Shown: positions 1 through 6,932 of the stretch, one piece after another | Position numbering within the stretch: position 1 is the stretch's first letter | Layout: each line of letters starts with the position of its first letter | From: Bacteroidota bacterium | Lineage (GTDB): Bacteria > Bacteroidota > Bacteroidia > Bacteroidales > Prolixibacteraceae | Reading direction: 5' to 3' | DNA: 22,132 nucleotides | Assembly: GCA_030706665.1 (NCBI GenBank) | Contig: JAUZOB010000012.1 | Coordinates: 1-22,132 of the forward strand | Translations under genes and position numbers: made by a program | The notes under the pieces: generated by a model | The model's input: only the letters and a program-made list of their open reading frames with translations | The model's database searches: none | Told to the model about the DNA's origin: nothing

Positions 1-294
1 AGGGCACAGGGAGTTGCAATGGCTGCTGCGTTATATCGATCCCTCCCGATTTTTGAATATGCTCCGTTGCGGGTTAAACAGGCAATAACGGGGATGGGGA
101 GTGCGTCTAAAGAGCAGGTCGCCTTTTTTCTTCAGAATATATTTAGTATCCGCGAATTGCCGAAAGAGCTGGATGCTACTGATGCTGTGGCTGTGGCTGT
201 TTGCCATTATCTTCAATTAAAAAATCCGGTTGCGGATAAATCTTTCCGAAATTGGAGCGATTTTGTAAAGAAGAATCCGGATCGTGTAAAATGA
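1..294 (+). CDS. ruvC: Crossover junction endodeoxyribonuclease RuvC, C-terminal part
   Basis: RuvC is the Holliday-junction resolvase that works with RuvAB in homologous recombination. The reading frame is open from base 1 (R-A-Q-G-V-A before the first Met at 19), so the gene enters from outside and about the first half is missing; 97 codons are visible. The visible part holds the family C-terminal pattern: PLRVKQAITGMGSASKEQV, then the DATDAVAVAVCHY motif. The two Asp of DATD correspond to the last two metal-binding acidic residues of the active site (D138 and D141 in E. coli). The other two catalytic acids lie upstream of the window. The TGA stop overlaps an ATG (291) of a purine-rich 16-codon frame. 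A bidirectional terminator follows at 334-389. Identification is secure; only the extent is partial. Confidence 0.95.
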   Translation, partial: RAQGVAMAAALYRSLPIFEYAPLRVKQAITGMGSASKEQVAFFLQNIFSIRELPKELDATDAVAVAVCHYLQLKNPVADKSFRNWSDFVKKNPDRVK

Positions 295-333
295 GAATGA
301 AAGGGATGGAGGATAGAGGAAGGGGGGAAAGTT

Positions 334-389
334 ATTCATAAAAGAAAAGGCTGTACAAATTTATCTGCACAGCCTTTTCCTTTATGAAT
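334..389. terminator. Bidirectional intrinsic terminator between ruvC and the HIT gene
   Basis: A 21-bp inverted repeat (334-354 with 369-389, one mismatch) encloses a 14-nt loop. The core GGCTGT/ACAGCC is flanked by four A on one side and four T on the other, so either strand gives a GC-rich stem followed by a U-rich tail. It lies between convergent genes and its right arm contains the stop codon (382-384) of the HIT gene. Confidence 0.85.
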
Positions 390-780
390 TAAAAGCCTTG
401 ACAATTTTATTCTGAATTTCACAGAACTCTTCTTTGCTTAGTTGAAGCTTCGGCTTTGCGAAATTCACATCTTGTTCTGATTGCATCGGTAAGAGGTGAA
501 TGTGTGCATGTGGAACTTCAAGTCCTAAAACTACAACTCCGACCTTTTGACAGGGAATTGCTTTTTTTAGTGCGATAGCTACTTTTTTTGCGAAAAGCTG
601 AAGCCCGATGTACAATTCGTCATCGATATCAAACAGATAATCGATTTCCTTTTTCGGAATAACTAAGGTGTGCCCTTTGGCTACGGGAGCGATATCAAGA
701 AATGCATAGAAATTTTCGTCTTCTGCGATCTTGTATGAAGGAATCTCTCCGCTTGCGATTTTTGAAAATATACCAGCCAT
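382..780 (-). CDS. HIT family protein (histidine triad nucleotide hydrolase/transferase)
   Basis: This is a 132-aa cytoplasmic protein of the HIT superfamily, which hydrolyses or transfers nucleotides via a histidine nucleophile. Family members include Hint-type phosphoramidases and Ap4A hydrolases. The histidine triad is plain at H91-A-H93-I-H95 within VPHAHIHLLP. The upstream GHTLVIPKKE block (residues 36-45) is the conserved strand before the nucleotide-binding helix. The length fits a single-domain HIT protein. It starts 27 nt after the greA stop and has no promoter or Shine-Dalgarno of its own, so it is probably co-transcribed with greA. The exact substrate cannot be told from sequence, so no gene symbol is given. 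Confidence 0.92.
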   Translation of the reverse strand: MAGIFSKIASGEIPSYKIAEDENFYAFLDIAPVAKGHTLVIPKKEIDYLFDIDDELYIGLQLFAKKVAIALKKAIPCQKVGVVVLGLEVPHAHIHLLPMQSEQDVNFAKPKLQLSKEEFCEIQNKIVKAFNS

Positions 781-807
781 TGCAATCAGATTTTAAGATG
801 ATTAAAA

Positions 808-1281
808 TTAAATAGCAATCTCCATGATTTCAAAATGTATAATTCCTGACGGTACTTTGATCTCAACAACATCCCCTACTTTTTTGCCAAGAAGTCCTTG
901 GGCGATGGGGGTATTGAAAGAAATTTTGCCTTCTTTCAGGTTTGCTTCCTGATCACCGACGATTGTGTATTGCATCACTGCATTGTTCTTTTGATTCTTA
1001 ATGGTTACTTTATTAAGAATCTGTACCATTGAAGTGTCAATTTTTGAACCGTCAATGATTCTTGCATTCGCAATTTGTCCGCGAATTATAGCAATTTTAG
1101 CTTCCAACATTCCTTGTGCATCTTTGGCTGCATCGTACTCAGCGTTTTCAGAAATATCACCTTTCTCAATTGCTTCTCCGATTTGCTTAGAGATGGCAGG
1201 TCTCTCAACTGAGATTAAATGTTGGAGATCGGCTTTAAGCTTTTTAAGCCCTTCTTCGGTAATGTATGTCACTTGAGCCAT
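808..1281 (-). CDS. greA: Transcription elongation factor GreA
   Basis: GreA rescues backtracked RNA polymerase by stimulating cleavage of the 3' end of the transcript through the secondary channel. The 157-aa length is normal. The N-terminal coiled coil carries GDISENAEYDAAK (residues 41-53); D42 and E45 match the two acidic tip residues (D41 and E44 in E. coli) that coordinate the catalytic Mg2+. The C-terminal FKBP-like domain has the usual SFNTPIAQGLLGKKVGDVVE block (residues 121-140). The ATG at 1281 is fixed by a strong Shine-Dalgarno 8 nt upstream, unusual for this phylum. The leader also contains a terminator-like hairpin (1311-1352). The HIT gene follows after 27 nt and is probably in the same operon. 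Confidence 0.97.
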   Translation of the reverse strand: MAQVTYITEEGLKKLKADLQHLISVERPAISKQIGEAIEKGDISENAEYDAAKDAQGMLEAKIAIIRGQIANARIIDGSKIDTSMVQILNKVTIKNQKNNAVMQYTIVGDQEANLKEGKISFNTPIAQGLLGKKVGDVVEIKVPSGIIHFEIMEIAI

Positions 1282-1289
1282 TTAACTTT

Positions 1290-1297
1290 CCCTCCTT
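1290..1297 (-). promoter_or_regulatory. Strong Shine-Dalgarno of greA
   Basis: On the minus strand AAGGAGGG ends 8 nt before the greA ATG, which is ideal spacing. I see no comparable site before the other genes here. Bacteroidota mRNAs generally lack Shine-Dalgarno sequences because their ribosomes sequester the anti-SD, so this one stands out. Confidence 0.8.
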
Positions 1298-1310
1298 GTA
1301 AAAACTTTAT

Positions 1311-1352
1311 ATAAAAACAAAAAGAATTCCGGTCATTCAACTGGAACTCTTT
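1311..1352 (-). terminator. Terminator-like hairpin in the greA leader
   Basis: Reading the minus strand, a 13-bp stem (1340-1352 with 1321-1333; one U·G wobble and one C·A mismatch) with a 6-nt loop is followed by a run of U (UUUUUGUUUUU, overlapping the stem foot). No minus-strand gene lies upstream, so it does not end a preceding gene. It sits about 40 nt before the greA start codon, which suggests an attenuator or a premature terminator in the leader. Confidence 0.6.
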
Positions 1353-1357
1353 CACGA

Positions 1358-1365
1358 CAAAAATA
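1358..1365 (-). promoter_or_regulatory. Candidate -7 element of greA
   Basis: TATTTTTG on the minus strand matches the Bacteroidota -7 consensus TAnnTTTG. Transcription would start near 1350, so the leader hairpin would begin almost at +1. No convincing -33 TTG is present at the expected distance. Confidence 0.4.
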
Positions 1366-1524
1366 AGGAATATATTTGATATTTGGAATGCATTCATTGT
1401 TAAGCTTTCTTATATTTTTGCTTCTCAGAAGATTGAATTATTCCTTCATTTTAATTATTCCGTTTTCACTTATACTATTTCATGAATTGAATTCGTTAAT
1501 TTGACTGGTAGATTTTAATTTCTC

Positions 1525-1962
1525 ATGAAGAAGACTTTGAAGATTTTCGTTGCTTTTTTGTTCACAGTTGTATTGCTGATTAGTTTCGTTACATCGTGTA
1601 CGGAGAGCATTCAATATCGTATCCCGTATGTCGTTGTTGATAAATTTATCAATTTGAATACAACGAATGAATTGCTGGTTAGTGGAAATTCGAAGCAATA
1701 TGCTGCCGCACCTTACGGTGGATTTGGAGGACTGATCGTTTGTTGTTTAAGTCAGGGAAATTATGTGGCTTTTGATGCTGCGTGCCCCAACGAGGCGACA
1801 AGTACGGCAGTTGTCAAGGCTGATGGGCTGATAGCCACCTGTCCGGTTTGCAAATCGAAATTCTTACTTATGAACGGAACTCCTATTTCAGGTCCTTGTA
1901 AATCGTCACTAAGGCCTTACCGGGTAATTTATGGCGACAATACCCTTTATGTGAAGAATTGA
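1525..1962 (+). CDS. Rieske-like lipoprotein with altered cluster ligands
   Basis: This is a 145-aa protein of uncertain function. Residues 1-24 form a lipoprotein signal peptide (KK, then a hydrophobic stretch, then FVTSC) with the lipid-bearing Cys at C25. The rest resembles a Rieske ferredoxin fold: CPNE at 87-90, CPVCKSKF at 106-113, then NGTPISGP and LRPYRV, as in Rieske proteins (CPCHGSxF, then G-x-P-x-x-GP, then PLxxYxV). Spacing is exactly C-x-x'-x16-C-x-x-x', but the two His ligands are replaced by Asn89 and Cys109. A normal [2Fe-2S] Rieske cluster is therefore unlikely. The extra cysteines C73, C74 and C125 could bind metal or form disulfides in the periplasm. It diverges from greA and converges on ahcY. 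I infer that it is a membrane-anchored periplasmic or outer-membrane protein. Confidence 0.75.
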   Translation: MKKTLKIFVAFLFTVVLLISFVTSCTESIQYRIPYVVVDKFINLNTTNELLVSGNSKQYAAAPYGGFGGLIVCCLSQGNYVAFDAACPNEATSTAVVKADGLIATCPVCKSKFLLMNGTPISGPCKSSLRPYRVIYGDNTLYVKN

Positions 1963-2014
1963 TCGCGGATTGATTTTCCCTGCAGAAATATGTCGAGAGC
2001 TTTTTGTGTGGAAT

Positions 2015-2067
2015 AAAAAATCGGAGAGGCCCATGAACATATTGCTTTGTGCTTCTCCGATTTTTTT
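2015..2067. terminator. Bidirectional intrinsic terminator between the Rieske-like gene and ahcY
   Basis: A 16-bp inverted repeat (2015-2030 with 2051-2066, one imperfect pair) has a 20-nt loop. Six A on the left and seven T on the right give a U-run in both directions. It lies between convergent genes. Confidence 0.85.
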
Positions 2068-2093
2068 AGAAGGACTGATCTTTACCTGAGATT

Positions 2094-3503
2094 CTAATAT
2101 CTGTAGTGTTCCGGTTTGTAAGGCCCGTCGACAGCTACCCCGATATAATCAGCCTGATCCTTAGATAAGGTGGTAAGTTTAACTCCGAGTTGTTCCAGGT
2201 GCAAGCGGGCAACCTCTTCATCAAGATGTTTCGGAAGACGATAGACGTTTATGTCATATTGTTTATTCCATAATTCAATCTGAGCAAGAGTTTGGTTTGA
2301 AAATGAATTGCTCATTACAAACGAGGGGTGACCGGTTGCACAGCCGAGGTTAACCAGGCGACCTTCTGCAAGCAGATAGATGCTATGTCCGTCGGGGAAA
2401 GTATATTTATCAACCTGAGGTTTGATATTTGTTTTAATGATGCCCGGTAAATTCTCAAGTCTGCTAACCTGAATTTCATTATCGAAGTGTCCGATGTTAC
2501 ATACGATTGCCTGGTCTTTCATTGCCTGCATGTGCTCGAGTGTGATGATGTCGCGGTTCCCAGTGGTGGTAACGAAGATGTTTCCTTCGAGAACAGCTTC
2601 TTCCATTGTCGTAACTTCAAATCCTTCCATTGAGGCTTGCAAAGCGCAGATCGGATCGATCTCGGTTGTGATAACCCGTGCTCCATAGCTGTGCATCGAT
2701 CTTGAACATCCTTTGCCTACATCGCCATATCCTGCAACAACAACAACTTTGCCAGCTATCATAACGTCGGTGGCACGCTTTATTCCGTCGGCAAGCGATT
2801 CACGGCAGCCATACAGATTGTCAAATTTTGATTTGGTTACGGAGTCATTTACATTGAAAGCAGGGAAGAGCAATTCACCTTTTTCCATCATTTGATACAA
2901 TCGATGAACGCCTGTTGTGGTTTCTTCCGAGACACCCCTGAAATCTTTAACAACCCGATGCCAGCGACCTGAATCTTCTTTTAGGCATTTCTTCAGACAA
3001 AGCATAAGTTGTGCTTCATCATCTCCGTCAGTTTCGTTGTCTAAGACTGCTGCATTGTTCTCTGCCTGATATCCCTTGTGGATCATCAGGGTTGCATCGC
3101 CTCCGTCATCAACAATCAGGTTCGGTCCGAGGCCGTTCCCAAAATCAAGGGCACGTTCAGTACACCACCAATATTCTTCAAGGGTTTCACCTTTCCATGC
3201 AAAAACAGGAATTCCGGCTTCGGCAATGGCTGCTGCAGCATGATCCTGGGTTGAAAAAATATTACAGCTGGCCCATCTGACCTCTGCTCCCAAAGCTTTA
3301 AGCGTCTCAATTAATACGGCAGTCTGAATCGTCATGTGTAAAGATCCCATGATTCTGGCTCCGCGTAAAGGCTGCCTTTCGGTATATTTTTTACGGATTG
3401 CCATTAATCCCGGCATCTCTTTTTCTGCGATCTCAATCTCTTTCCTGCCGAAATCAGCAAGAGCGATGTCAGCTACTTTGTATTCGATTTTGTTCTCGGT
3501 CAT
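2094..3503 (-). CDS. ahcY: Adenosylhomocysteinase (S-adenosyl-L-homocysteine hydrolase)
   Basis: This NAD-dependent cytoplasmic enzyme splits S-adenosylhomocysteine into adenosine and homocysteine, removing the inhibitory product of SAM-dependent methylation. The protein is 469 aa. It has the substrate-domain start GARIMGSLHMTIQTAVLIETL (from residue 48), the NAD-binding loop GYGDVGKG (258-265) and the C-terminal KPEHYRY, whose Lys and Tyr reach the NAD of the partner subunit. Residues about 170-200 are the extra segment typical of many bacterial enzymes. The ATG at 3503 lies downstream of a candidate -7 element (3574-3581), so it can be transcribed apart from ribF upstream. Identification is secure. 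Confidence 0.98.
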   Translation of the reverse strand: MTENKIEYKVADIALADFGRKEIEIAEKEMPGLMAIRKKYTERQPLRGARIMGSLHMTIQTAVLIETLKALGAEVRWASCNIFSTQDHAAAAIAEAGIPVFAWKGETLEEYWWCTERALDFGNGLGPNLIVDDGGDATLMIHKGYQAENNAAVLDNETDGDDEAQLMLCLKKCLKEDSGRWHRVVKDFRGVSEETTTGVHRLYQMMEKGELLFPAFNVNDSVTKSKFDNLYGCRESLADGIKRATDVMIAGKVVVVAGYGDVGKGCSRSMHSYGARVITTEIDPICALQASMEGFEVTTMEEAVLEGNIFVTTTGNRDIITLEHMQAMKDQAIVCNIGHFDNEIQVSRLENLPGIIKTNIKPQVDKYTFPDGHSIYLLAEGRLVNLGCATGHPSFVMSNSFSNQTLAQIELWNKQYDINVYRLPKHLDEEVARLHLEQLGVKLTTLSKDQADYIGVAVDGPYKPEHYRY

Positions 3504-3573
3504 TATGTGTATTACTTAAACAGTTTCAATATAAGGTTATTGGGATCAAAATAATAGTTGTGATTCAAGCGGA

Positions 3574-3581
3574 CAAAAATA
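3574..3581 (-). promoter_or_regulatory. Candidate -7 element of ahcY
   Basis: TATTTTTG on the minus strand fits TAnnTTTG and lies 70 nt before the ahcY start in the 197-bp gap after ribF. The -33 region is weak. I saw no clear terminator for ribF in this gap. Confidence 0.45.
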
Positions 3582-3700
3582 CACAATTCTAAGAGACTGT
3601 TTTAAAATTGAATTCTAATTTATCGAAGATGAAGCATTGTTTCTCTTTGAATCATTTTTGCAATTGTCCAAATGAAGCCTGAGAGCGGTTATCTGAAAGA

Positions 3701-4636
3701 TTATTGCAATCCGTTCAGAAGCTTTTGGGTGACGATTTTGTCCGCTTCCAGTTGATTTTTTAAATCATAGATGTTGTCGAAGCGTCTTTCGTCTCTTATT
3801 TTTTGTTCGAAATAAAGAGTTATGGCTTTATCGTAAATATCTTTGGAGAAATTAAAGATGTGAACCTCAATGCTTCGACGATCGGCATTGCTTACGGTGG
3901 GCCTGGTTCCAATGTTGAGCATTCCCTGGTATACGGCATCTTCCACTTTTACATTGACTGCATACACTCCGTGTCCGGGGATGAGTTTGTCGGGATGTGA
4001 AGCTTGAATATTTGCAGTGGGAAAGCCAATCGTCCGGCCAAGTTGGTCACCCTTGACGACATTCCCTGTTAGCTGATACGAATAACCGAGGAATTCATTT
4101 GCCGTAAGGATGTCCCCCTTTTCAAGTGCGTTCCTGATTTTTGTAGAACTAATATTGATATGGTCGAACTCGAGAGCTTGTAGCTGAGTAATTCCAAATC
4201 CCAATTGACTGGCACAGGTAGAAAGAAATTCAAAGCTTCCCTCTCTGTTCTTCCCGAAACGGTGGTCATATCCAATCACAAGATGGGAGAGATGCATCTT
4301 TTTGACAAGAATATCCCTTACAAATTCGTGGTAGTCCATACTGGCAAATTGGGAAGTGAAAGGGTAGATGACTAAATGATCGACCCCCAGTTCGGACATA
4401 AGTGCGGTTTTTTCTTCGGGTGTAGTGAGTAACCGTAACTTGTTTTCATTGGGAAAAACTACCTGACGGGGGTGCGGGTCAAATGTAAATATGACGGATT
4501 CACCTTTGTGTGTCTTCGCAATGCTGAGCAAATCGTCAATGACACTGCGGTGTCCCAAATGGATCCCATCGAAGGTGCCAATGGTAACAATCGGTTTTGT
4601 TACGGAAAAATCCTGAAGGTCTGAATAAATTTTCAC
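3701..4636 (-). CDS. ribF: Bifunctional riboflavin kinase / FAD synthetase
   Basis: RibF phosphorylates riboflavin to FMN and adenylates FMN to FAD. The 311-aa protein has the usual two domains. The N-terminal nucleotidyltransferase has GTFDGIHLGH (residues 20-29, HxGH motif) and SSTKIR (163-168). The C-terminal riboflavin kinase has GFPTAN (204-209), GTRPT (243-247) and the catalytic Glu of SIEVHIF (E257). The start codon is GTG (4634-4636). No other start is better placed, because the next codons K-I-Y-S-D-L lead straight into the domain. It diverges from the thioredoxin-fold lipoprotein at 4856; the 219-bp gap between them holds that gene's promoter and a pair of direct repeats. Confidence 0.96.
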   Translation of the reverse strand: MKIYSDLQDFSVTKPIVTIGTFDGIHLGHRSVIDDLLSIAKTHKGESVIFTFDPHPRQVVFPNENKLRLLTTPEEKTALMSELGVDHLVIYPFTSQFASMDYHEFVRDILVKKMHLSHLVIGYDHRFGKNREGSFEFLSTCASQLGFGITQLQALEFDHINISSTKIRNALEKGDILTANEFLGYSYQLTGNVVKGDQLGRTIGFPTANIQASHPDKLIPGHGVYAVNVKVEDAVYQGMLNIGTRPTVSNADRRSIEVHIFNFSKDIYDKAITLYFEQKIRDERRFDNIYDLKNQLEADKIVTQKLLNGLQ

Positions 4637-4721
4637 TTTGTTATTTCTTCCTCTATTGTTGGTGTAAAATTAAAATAATTATCTTCGTACGCTAGCAACT
4701 AAAATCAGGAATTGCGAATTA

Positions 4722-4776
4722 ATGTTCGGGAATCTTGAAGAAGTCAGCTAAAAATGGATGTTCGGAAAACTTGTAG
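4722..4776. repeat. Tandem imperfect 19-bp direct repeats upstream of the lipoprotein promoter
   Basis: Positions 4722-4740 and 4758-4776 share 16 of 19 bases (core ATGTTCGG-AA-CTTG-AG) with a 36-bp repeat period. They lie upstream of the -33 element at 4788, where an activator would bind, in the gap between divergent ribF and the DUF4369/thioredoxin-fold gene. The function is inferred only from this position. Confidence 0.55.
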
Positions 4777-4787
4777 CATAAAGATAG

Positions 4788-4817
4788 TTTGCCGATTCAA
4801 ATAAAAATGTATTTTTG
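4788..4817 (+). promoter_or_regulatory. Bacteroidota-type promoter of the DUF4369/thioredoxin-fold gene
   Basis: TTTG (4788-4791), an 18-nt spacer and TATTTTTG (4810-4817) match the TTTG/TAnnTTTG consensus well. Transcription would start near 4823-4825. A TTG at 4823 therefore cannot be the start codon, which supports GTG at 4856. Confidence 0.7.
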
Positions 4818-4855
4818 AAGACTTGAGAATAACGCACATTTTAAACTATATCACA

Positions 4856-6007
4856 GTGAAACGTCTTTTTTATCTGATCCCGGTACTCATTCTGGCATTA
4901 CAGTCATGCAAAAAAGATAAAACTGAATTTACCATAACCGGAAAGATTACCAATGCGGCAGGAAAGATGGTCTATCTTGAAGAATTGAAGGTTAATTCTA
5001 CTGTTCCGCTTGATTCGGTAAAAATCGATAGTGAAGGTAAATTCGAGTTTAGTGGGAAAACAGCTTTCCCGCAATTCTATTTGCTGAAGTTGAATCAGAA
5101 TAACTTTATTACGCTTTGCCTTGACTCTGCAGAACATGCAGTGGTCGTTGGTGATTATGCAAATTTATCGACTGATTATGCAGTTCTCGGTTCTACCAAC
5201 TCAGAACTTGTAAGGACTTTGAATTACAGGTTGCAATCGACAACTCATAAACTCGATTCGATTCGTTCGTTGATTTCTTTACAGGCGAATCATTCCGATT
5301 ATGCAGTCAGGAAAAGGAACTGGCAGTTAGAGAGTGCAAAAATCATTAAAGATCAGATGGATTCTTCGATCTTATTTGTGCAAAAACATCCATTCTCGAT
5401 GGCAAGTATTTTGGCACTATATCAGAAGTTCGATGAAAATGATTACGTGATACAGGACCTTCAGACAATGAAGATGGCTGCTTCTGCACTCAATAGCATC
5501 TACCCAAAGTCGGAACATGTAAGAGCGTTGTATGAAAATACGCTGACATTGATGCAGAAAGAGAAAAATATAGCCTTGAGCAAGGCATTGCAGACTGTGG
5601 CAGTAAACAGTCCGGATATTACATTGCCTGACCCTTATGGTCAACCACATAGTCTCTCTGCATTAAGAGGTAAATATGTGTTGGTGCAGTTCTGGTCAGC
5701 ATTGGATCGAAATTCCAGGATTATGAATGAGGCACTGGTCGACCTGAATGGTAAATTCAGATCAAGAGGATTGGAAATCTTTCAGGTGAGCGTGGATAAA
5801 AACAAAAATCTTTGGGTAAATGCAATCTCGAAAGATAAAATGAGTTGGATTAATGTCGGTGACATGAAAGGAAGTAATCAGGCTGTAGTGAGTTACAATA
5901 TTCAGTCTGTCCCTTCGAATTATCTTCTGGATCGGGAAGGAAAGATTGTCGGAAAGAATCTTACCGCTCCTGAATTGAATAAAAAACTGACTCAAATTTT
6001 AAAATAG
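4856..6007 (+). CDS. DUF4369 / thioredoxin-fold (TlpA/AhpC-like) lipoprotein lacking CxxC
   Basis: The protein is 383 aa from the GTG at 4856, chosen because it yields a short lipoprotein signal (MKRLFYLIPVLILALQSC, lipid Cys C18) and lies about 30 nt below a good promoter. A TTG 11 codons upstream coincides with the likely transcription start. Residues about 24-115 resemble the DUF4369 beta-domain found in front of thioredoxin-like domains in Bacteroidota. The middle is helical. Residues about 250-383 are a TlpA/AhpC-type thioredoxin fold (LPDPYGQPHSLSALRGKYVLVQFW, then the SVPSNYLLDREGKIV cis-Pro loop, P353). The redox CxxC is replaced by D284-R-N-S287, so disulfide exchange is unlikely. 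The frame is intact throughout, so this is not a broken gene. It is probably a periplasmic or cell-envelope protein with a binding or structural role; its substrate is unknown. Confidence 0.85.
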   Translation: MKRLFYLIPVLILALQSCKKDKTEFTITGKITNAAGKMVYLEELKVNSTVPLDSVKIDSEGKFEFSGKTAFPQFYLLKLNQNNFITLCLDSAEHAVVVGDYANLSTDYAVLGSTNSELVRTLNYRLQSTTHKLDSIRSLISLQANHSDYAVRKRNWQLESAKIIKDQMDSSILFVQKHPFSMASILALYQKFDENDYVIQDLQTMKMAASALNSIYPKSEHVRALYENTLTLMQKEKNIALSKALQTVAVNSPDITLPDPYGQPHSLSALRGKYVLVQFWSALDRNSRIMNEALVDLNGKFRSRGLEIFQVSVDKNKNLWVNAISKDKMSWINVGDMKGSNQAVVSYNIQSVPSNYLLDREGKIVGKNLTAPELNKKLTQILK

Positions 6008-6030
6008 AAAGTTCTAAAAACTGTCATATT

Positions 6031-6064
6031 GCCTCGGGAAGAATAATTTTTCCGAGGCTTTTTT
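6031..6064 (+). terminator. Intrinsic terminator after the thioredoxin-fold lipoprotein gene
   Basis: A 10-bp stem (GCCTCGGGAA at 6031-6040 with TTTCCGAGGC at 6049-6058, one G·U) is followed directly by six T, 24 nt after the stop codon. Confidence 0.85.
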
Positions 6065-6084
6065 CTTTAAATCTGAAAGAATAC

Positions 6085-6114
6085 TTGTTCTCTAAATAAT
6101 ATCATATATATTTG
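6085..6114 (+). promoter_or_regulatory. Promoter of the lpxH operon
   Basis: TTG (6085-6087), a 19-nt spacer and TATATTTG (6107-6114) match the Bacteroidota consensus. The predicted transcription start, near 6120, lies about 25 nt before the TTG start codon of lpxH. Confidence 0.7.
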
Positions 6115-6144
6115 TCCAACTGATTATTCTGCATTTTTAATAAT

Positions 6145-6924
6145 TTGGGAAACGGTAAAAAAATATATTTTATTTCAGATGTTCATCTAGGTGCTCCGGC
6201 TCTAAATGACAATAGACAAAGAGAGAAGCTCTTTGTCTCCTGGTTGGAAATGGTCAAAAAAGATGCGGAAGAAATCTACCTTCTGGGTGATATTTTTGAT
6301 TTCTGGTATGAATATCGAAAAGTTGTTCCGAGAGGATTTACGCGATCTTTGGGCAAAATTGCTGAGATTGCCGACAGTGGAATAAAAATTCATCTTTTTA
6401 CGGGTAACCATGATCTTTGGATGTTCGATTATCTTCCAAAGGAGACAGGTGTTATTTTGCATCGGGATCCCTTTCGAACGACTCTCTATGGTAAAAGTTT
6501 TTTTATTGCCCATGGAGATGGTTTGGATAAAGATGATAAAGGATATTTGTTGCTGAAAAAGATTTTTAAAAATAAAATACTGCAATGGATGTTTTCCAGA
6601 CTGCATCCTAATTTTGCTTTTTGGCTTGGCCATGCATGGTCAAAGAAAAGCAGATTGTCAAAGGGAATTGCAGGTGTGGGGTTTAAAGGAGTCGAGAATG
6701 AAGGGATTGTGAAATATGCAGAAGAGGTTCTGAAGAATGAAACAATTGACTTCTTTGTAATGGGGCACCGACATATCGCCCTCGATATTAAACTTAGCCC
6801 TTCCAGCCGTTTCATATTGACAGGAGACTGGATCAGGCTTTTTACCTATGCAGAGTTTGATGGAGACAAGTTTGAATTAAAAACCTATAATATTTCTGAA
6901 GCGCCTGAAAAGGCGATTGAATAA
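6145..6924 (+). CDS. lpxH: UDP-2,3-diacylglucosamine diphosphatase LpxH
   Basis: LpxH is the peripheral inner-membrane hydrolase that converts UDP-2,3-diacylglucosamine to lipid X in lipid A synthesis. The 259-aa protein carries the calcineurin-type metallophosphatase motifs in order: SDVHLG (D12, H14), LLGDIFDF (D49), TGNHD (N88, H89), AHGDG (H123) and MGHRH (H208, H210). The start is TTG at 6145; the only stop upstream in frame is at 6121 and no ATG lies between, so TTG is the natural start and puts SDVHLG at residue 11 as usual. The ketoacyl-synthase gene begins 9 nt after its stop, implying one operon under the promoter at 6085-6114. Length and motifs fit LpxH better than a generic phosphoesterase. 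Confidence 0.9.
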   Translation: MGNGKKIYFISDVHLGAPALNDNRQREKLFVSWLEMVKKDAEEIYLLGDIFDFWYEYRKVVPRGFTRSLGKIAEIADSGIKIHLFTGNHDLWMFDYLPKETGVILHRDPFRTTLYGKSFFIAHGDGLDKDDKGYLLLKKIFKNKILQWMFSRLHPNFAFWLGHAWSKKSRLSKGIAGVGFKGVENEGIVKYAEEVLKNETIDFFVMGHRHIALDIKLSPSSRFILTGDWIRLFTYAEFDGDKFELKTYNISEAPEKAIE

Positions 6925-6932
6925 GTGGATAT

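Noticed and set aside
1001..1276. Open frame antisense to greA, and the many similar antisense or out-of-frame ORFs inside ahcY, clpX, recQ, valS and other genes
   Set aside because: They lie wholly within well-identified genes, encode low-complexity or Ser/Cys-rich peptides with no recognisable domain, and lack promoters of their own.
1371..1378. TATATTTG on the plus strand as the promoter of the Rieske-like gene
   Set aside because: It matches the -7 consensus but lacks a -33 element and lies about 150 nt before the start codon; not strong enough to list as a feature.
4823..4855. TTG at 4823 as the start of the DUF4369/thioredoxin-fold gene
   Set aside because: It coincides with the predicted transcription start of the promoter at 4788-4817 and would put 11 extra residues before a typical lipoprotein signal. 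GTG at 4856 fits better.
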